From Archangium lipolyticum (GTDB lineage Bacteria; Myxococcota; Myxococcia; Myxococcales; Myxococcaceae), in the NCBI RefSeq assembly GCF_024623785.1, contig NZ_JANKBZ010000001.1, positions 682,001-746,000 of the forward strand: a DNA stretch of 64,000 nucleotides. Direction: 5' to 3'. Shown here piece after piece: positions 60,301-64,000 of this stretch. The notes beneath the pieces are model-generated. The model was not told where the DNA came from, did no database searches, and saw nothing but the letters and a program-made list of their open reading frames with translations. The translations under genes and the position numbers were made by a program. Every line of letters starts with the position of its first letter. Positions within the stretch are counted from its first letter, which is position 1.

Positions 60301-63300
60301 GCAGCTCCCGCGCCTCCTGGAGATCAACCGAGTCCTCACCCTCGAACCAGGCGAGGATCCGCTCCAGGAGCCTCCGGGACGCATCCGTCCGCCCCGCGTC
60401 CCGCAGCAGGCGGCACAGGCCCACCGTCGCGCGCAGCTCGTAGATGAGGGCCCCCTGCTCGCGAGCGACGGCGATGGCGCGGAGGAACTCATACCGCGCC
60501 TCGCGCTCCCGCCCGCCGGCACGCAACAGCTCCCCCAGTACGCGGCGCAGCTCGACCTCGGAACCGTACTCTCCCGTCGTCCACATCAGGACCAGCGCCT
60601 CGCGGACCACCGCCAGGCCCTCGCGGTACCGCCCCAGCGTCAGATACACCTTGGCGAGCATCTCGAGGCAATAGGTCCGCCCGCCCCGGACTCCCTGCGT
60701 CTGCCACCGCGCGAGCTCCTGCCGCAGGAGCTCCAGTCCCCGCTGGCCTTGTCCCAGCTCGGCCAGGGCCCAACCCCGGAGGCACCTCCCCCACGGAGGC
60801 CAGAGCGACTGACGTCGCTCGCTGGAGATGGCGAGGAGCTCCTCCGTCCACCTCGAGACTTCCGCGGCTTCCCGGCGGATCTGACAGGCCATGGCCGCAT
60901 AGGTCAGCGTCAGGACCAGCAGCATGGGAGAGCCGGTGCGCCGGGCCAATGCCAGCGATTCCCGCTCGAGCTCCCGCGCCCGCGCCAGCCGGCCCGACAC
61001 CGAATGGGTGAACGAAGCAAGAACGAAGGTCTCCGACAGGAACGTCTCCTTCCTGGGGGGCCCGGAGGTGGGGCGTGTGAGAGCCATCGCGCGCTCGCTG
61101 TACTCCAGCGCGGCGCCTGCGCGTCCCCAGTAGGTACAATCGATGGCCATCATCCAGTAGCCCGCCACGGACAGCTCCGGTCTCCGCTGCCGCTCTCCCT
61201 GGCGCACCAACAGGCCAGCCAGCTCGTGGCACATCGAGAGCTCCGCTCGTGCCTCGTGATAGGAGAAGAGGCTCCAACAGGCCATCGTCAGGGGAGGCGG
61301 GATCTCTCCCATGCGGCGTAGCAACTCCCAGACCCGGGCATATGTCCGCGCCGCCTCCGGCGAGTCGAAGCCCCACAACAGGGACTGGCAGAAGCCCAGG
61401 GTGGCCAACACCTGGAGCTCCTCGACGGGCGCCCAGCGCAACGCGGGAGCCCCGCGCGGAGGCTCCAGCGCCCGGGTGAGATGCGCTACCGCCTCCGGGA
61501 TGGCCATGCGCAGCATGGCGAGCATTCCAGCCCCGCGCCAGAAGAGGGCGGCCAGCGACTCCTCCCCACCCTCCGAATAGTGGTGTGCGAGCAGCTCGGG
61601 CCTGGCCTCCATCATGCCGGGGACTTTCACCTCCAGCACCCACGCGATGCGCCGGTGGTGCTGCCTCCGCTCGCTCCGAGGCAGGGATTGGTACGCCGCC
61701 TCCTGGAAGAGCGCGTGCCGGAACTGGTAGCCGGGCTCGCCCCGGTCATCCACCTGCTCCTGGAGCAATCCCGCCGCCACCAACTCCGCGAGCTCACGCC
61801 GCAGGCCCGTGTCCTCCCGGCCCGCCACGGCCGTGAGCAGGGCCAGCGAGAAGTCCCGCCCCACCACCGCGCCAAGCTGGGCCAGGGCCTTCTGGCGCGA
61901 GGGCAGCAGATCCAACCGGGCCAGCAGCAGCTCGTTCAGGGTCACCGGGATGGACGCCACCACGCCCCCCTCCAGCACCCCACGCGTCATCTCCTCGATG
62001 AACAGCGGGATGCCATCCGTCTTCTCCACCAGCTCCCGGACCGTCTCCTCCGGCAGGGGCGCACCGCGAGCCGCCTCCTTCACCAGGGACTCCGCGAGCC
62101 CGGCCGGCAGGCGCTCCAGGGTGAGCGAGTGGAACCAGGGCCGCGAGGGCCAGGAGGGCTGGAACTCGGGGCGGGCGGAAAGGACGACGAGAACGCGTGC
62201 TCCCTCGATGCGCTCGAGCAGGAGCCCAAGCAACTCGAGCCAGGAGGAGTCGGCCCAGTGCAGATCCTCGACGGCGACGAGCACGGGCCGCTGCCGCGCC
62301 TCGCGCAGGAGCAGCTCCACCAGGGCCTCGTACGTCATCTCCTGCCGCCGCTCGGGCGTGAGCCGGGACACCGGGGAGCCCTCGGGCAGGGGCAGTGAGA
62401 GGAGCAGGCCCAGCAGCTGTGCGGACTCCCGGGGGGACTCCATCGTATCCAGCCGTGACTCCAACTCGCGCAGGTACCGCTCGGGCGAGACCTCCGGGGA
62501 GAACCGGAAGAGGCCCTGGAGCACCTCGGCCATCGGAAGGAGGGCGCTGGCGCCGAACCGGGAGCCGCATTGGAACCGCAGCCGGGTGGCCATCTCCGGA
62601 GGCACACGCTCGTGCAACTCCTGAAGGAGCCGGGACTTGCCGATGCCCGCCTCTCCCCGGAGCAGGACGAACGCGCCCCGCCCGTTCCGGGCCCCCTCCC
62701 AGTGCTCCAGGAGCCACCGCAGCTCCCCTTCCCTCCCCACCAGGGGCGTGAGGCCACCGGCCATGAGCGTCCTGTCGAAGCGGACCTGCCCCTCCCGCTC
62801 GCGCAGCACGCGATGCACCTCCATGCGGACCGGCCCCGCGAGCCCCGGCAGCTCCCGGAGGCCGAGTGCCTCCGTCTCGAAGGCACCGCACACCTGCTTC
62901 CAGGTCGTCCCGGTGGCGAGCACCTCGCCGGGCCCGGCCTGTCTCGCGAGCCGGGACACCACCCGCGAGGCCTCTCCCTGGAGAGCGCGTGCGTCCAGCA
63001 TCATCCAGTCCGTATGGAGGCCCACCCTCGCCCCCAGCCCGGAGATCAGCAGGTGCGGCAACCTCCGGCGGAGCAGCTCCGGCATGTCCCGGGCCAGCCG
63101 CAGCGCCGCGCGGACAGCGCGCTCCGCGTCGTCCTCCCGCACCTGGAGCTGGCCGAAGCAGGCGACCACCTCTCCGCCCATGGCCAGGGTGACGGTGCCG
63201 CCGTGCCGCTGGATGACGTCCGCACACTCCCGCTGGAAGGCCGTCTCCAGTTCCTCCACGTCCTCGGCGCCGAGCCGCGCCGAGAGCCCGGAGAGCTCCG

Positions 63301-64000
63301 GCAGCAGACAGGAGAGCAGCACCAGCAACCGGCGCTGCTGGAGCACGGGCCGCGGCGGCCCGGCTCCGGGCCCGGCGAGGCGCACACGCAACTCGAGGAT
63401 CACCTCCCGCAGCTCCCGGGCCGAGGGAAGGCGCCGGGCCGGCTCCTTGGCCAGCAGGGACACCACGAGCGACTCCACCTCCCGAGGCACGTCTGGCTGG
63501 CGCGCGCGCACCGAGGGCATGGGCTCGCGGGAAGTCACCCGCTCGCGCAGCTCCGGCCACGGGGCATCCGGAAAGGGCAGCTCGCCGGTGAGCACCTCGT
63601 ACAGCATCACCCCGGCCGCCCAGAGGTCGGTCCGCGCATCCTGCGTCCCTCCCCTCCACTGTTCCGGCGCCATGTAGCCCGGAGTCCCAGCCCTGGGCAG
63701 GTGCGGCGAGCCCGTGCCATTGCCGGCAATCAGGTGCGACAGGCCGAAGTCCAGCAGCTTCACCCCACCTTGTCGGGTGAGGAAGACATTGCCGGGTTTG
63801 AGATCCCGGTGGACGATGCCGCGCTCGTGGGCGTGCGCCAGGCCCGCGGCGATGCCGTCCATGATCTCCAGCGCGCGCCGCACCTCCAGCCGTCGTTCCC
63901 GCTTCAGCACCGCCGCGAGCGACTCTCCCTCCAGGCATTCCATGACCAGGAAGGGCACACGGGGCTCTCCGCGCGTGGCACTCCCCTCGGACACGTCGAA
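60257..64000 (-). CDS. TOMM-type Ser/Thr kinase / degenerate cyclase / AAA ATPase / TPR fusion, partial
   Basis: 1248 residues in the window, open at the right edge; roughly the kinase N-lobe is missing. Kinase C-lobe: IVHRDLKPGN, LLDFGLS and APEQWRG, all intact. Then a class III cyclase-like domain (about 230-400) with SCLLPEL and MGGEV in place of the two metal Asp sites, so likely inactive. Then a STAND-type ATPase with RGEAGIGKSRLL, ending in a long TPR-like helical region to the C-terminus. This order matches the TOMM system kinase/cyclase fusion family (TIGR03903 as I recall). It probably senses and relays a signal for a thiazole/oxazole-modified peptide cluster beyond the edge. The 3' end overlaps the hydrolase gene by 44 bp. 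Confidence 0.88.
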   Translation of the reverse strand, partial: FDVSEGSATRGEPRVPFLVMECLEGESLAAVLKRERRLEVRRALEIMDGIAAGLAHAHERGIVHRDLKPGNVFLTRQGGVKLLDFGLSHLIAGNGTGSPHLPRAGTPGYMAPEQWRGGTQDARTDLWAAGVMLYEVLTGELPFPDAPWPELRERVTSREPMPSVRARQPDVPREVESLVVSLLAKEPARRLPSARELREVILELRVRLAGPGAGPPRPVLQQRRLLVLLSCLLPELSGLSARLGAEDVEELETAFQRECADVIQRHGGTVTLAMGGEVVACFGQLQVREDDAERAVRAALRLARDMPELLRRRLPHLLISGLGARVGLHTDWMMLDARALQGEASRVVSRLARQAGPGEVLATGTTWKQVCGAFETEALGLRELPGLAGPVRMEVHRVLREREGQVRFDRTLMAGGLTPLVGREGELRWLLEHWEGARNGRGAFVLLRGEAGIGKSRLLQELHERVPPEMATRLRFQCGSRFGASALLPMAEVLQGLFRFSPEVSPERYLRELESRLDTMESPRESAQLLGLLLSLPLPEGSPVSRLTPERRQEMTYEALVELLLREARQRPVLVAVEDLHWADSSWLELLGLLLERIEGARVLVVLSARPEFQPSWPSRPWFHSLTLERLPAGLAESLVKEAARGAPLPEETVRELVEKTDGIPLFIEEMTRGVLEGGVVASIPVTLNELLLARLDLLPSRQKALAQLGAVVGRDFSLALLTAVAGREDTGLRRELAELVAAGLLQEQVDDRGEPGYQFRHALFQEAAYQSLPRSERRQHHRRIAWVLEVKVPGMMEARPELLAHHYSEGGEESLAALFWRGAGMLAMLRMAIPEAVAHLTRALEPPRGAPALRWAPVEELQVLATLGFCQSLLWGFDSPEAARTYARVWELLRRMGEIPPPLTMACWSLFSYHEARAELSMCHELAGLLVRQGERQRRPELSVAGYWMMAIDCTYWGRAGAALEYSERAMALTRPTSGPPRKETFLSETFVLASFTHSVSGRLARARELERESLALARRTGSPMLLVLTLTYAAMACQIRREAAEVSRWTEELLAISSERRQSLWPPWGRCLRGWALAELGQGQRGLELLRQELARWQTQGVRGGRTYCLEMLAKVYLTLGRYREGLAVVREALVLMWTTGEYGSEVELRRVLGELLRAGGREREARYEFLRAIAVAREQGALIYELRATVGLCRLLRDAGRTDASRRLLERILAWFEGEDSVDLQEARELLSPGADRATPRGAG

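Noticed and set aside
1-64000. tRNA or rRNA genes
   Set aside because: No stretch showed tRNA-like T-loop (GGTTCGAATC) context or rRNA signatures on reading; a covariance-model scan would be decisive, but nothing can be supported here.

Overview
The window is high-GC DNA whose gene content points to a myxobacterium, most likely suborder Cystobacterineae (Archangium/Cystobacter/Myxococcus relatives). The strongest indicators are a complete carQ-carR-carS light-response cassette (55428-56961), a tandem DUSAM protein (15488-16276), a DUF2381/TIGR02268 protein (13970-14917), many lipoproteins, and large kinase/cyclase/ATPase fusions. Genes are tightly packed, with many ATGA stop-start overlaps. 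I saw no rRNA, tRNA, CRISPR array, transposase or prophage genes.

Layout. 1-1.2 kb: end of an M19 dipeptidase and a STAS-like protein. 1.2-11.3 kb: a minus-strand operon matching the Escherichia coli yfaP-T-A-S-Q set (DUF2135, DUF1175, DUF2138, alpha-2-macroglobulin, DUF2300/transpeptidase-like). A SET-domain gene and a GT51 glycosyltransferase lie just upstream on the same strand. 13-16.3 kb: an AT-richer patch of lipoproteins, DUF2381 and DUSAM genes. 16.3-18.3 kb: a lipoprotein carrying an FG-GAP propeller and a lysyl oxidase domain. 18.4-21 kb: a GspE-family ATPase, a small tail-anchored protein and MsrA. 21-27.6 kb: a tripartite MacAB-TolC-like exporter with two separate permeases and a YIP1 protein. 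27.9-32.5 kb: a Clp ATPase, a DUF2520 protein and a tandem cyclase-like protein in one unit. 32.5-33.6 kb: a second AT-richer lipoprotein pair.

33.7-38.1 kb: an unrecognised protein and a very large HExxH-propeller-barrel lipoprotein. 38.3-39.5 kb: a receiver-kinase hybrid preceded by nested palindromes. 39.5-46.1 kb: a minus-strand set of sensor kinase, FecR-domain protein, Ig-like/barrel protein and CARDB-like lipoprotein, ending in a gene fragment. 46.2-47.8 kb: two small secreted proteins. 48.2-51.3 kb: a nucleotide-translocator-like/HEAT/cNMP-binding fusion. 52.3-55.4 kb: a 5'-nucleotidase-like lipoprotein with lost metal ligands, a sirtuin and a PIN protein. 55.4-57 kb: carQRS. 57-60.3 kb: a divergent LysR/MFS pair and an epoxide-hydrolase-like enzyme. 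60.3-64 kb: a kinase/degenerate-cyclase/ATPase fusion of the TOMM type running off the right edge.

The main theme is envelope biology and signalling: peptidoglycan-linked defence or repair (alpha-2-macroglobulin operon with transpeptidase-like and transglycosylase proteins), export, secreted copper enzymes, and membrane-linked regulation by ECF sigma/anti-sigma, histidine kinases and cyclic-nucleotide-type domains. All functions are read from sequence motifs and family memory; no database search was run.
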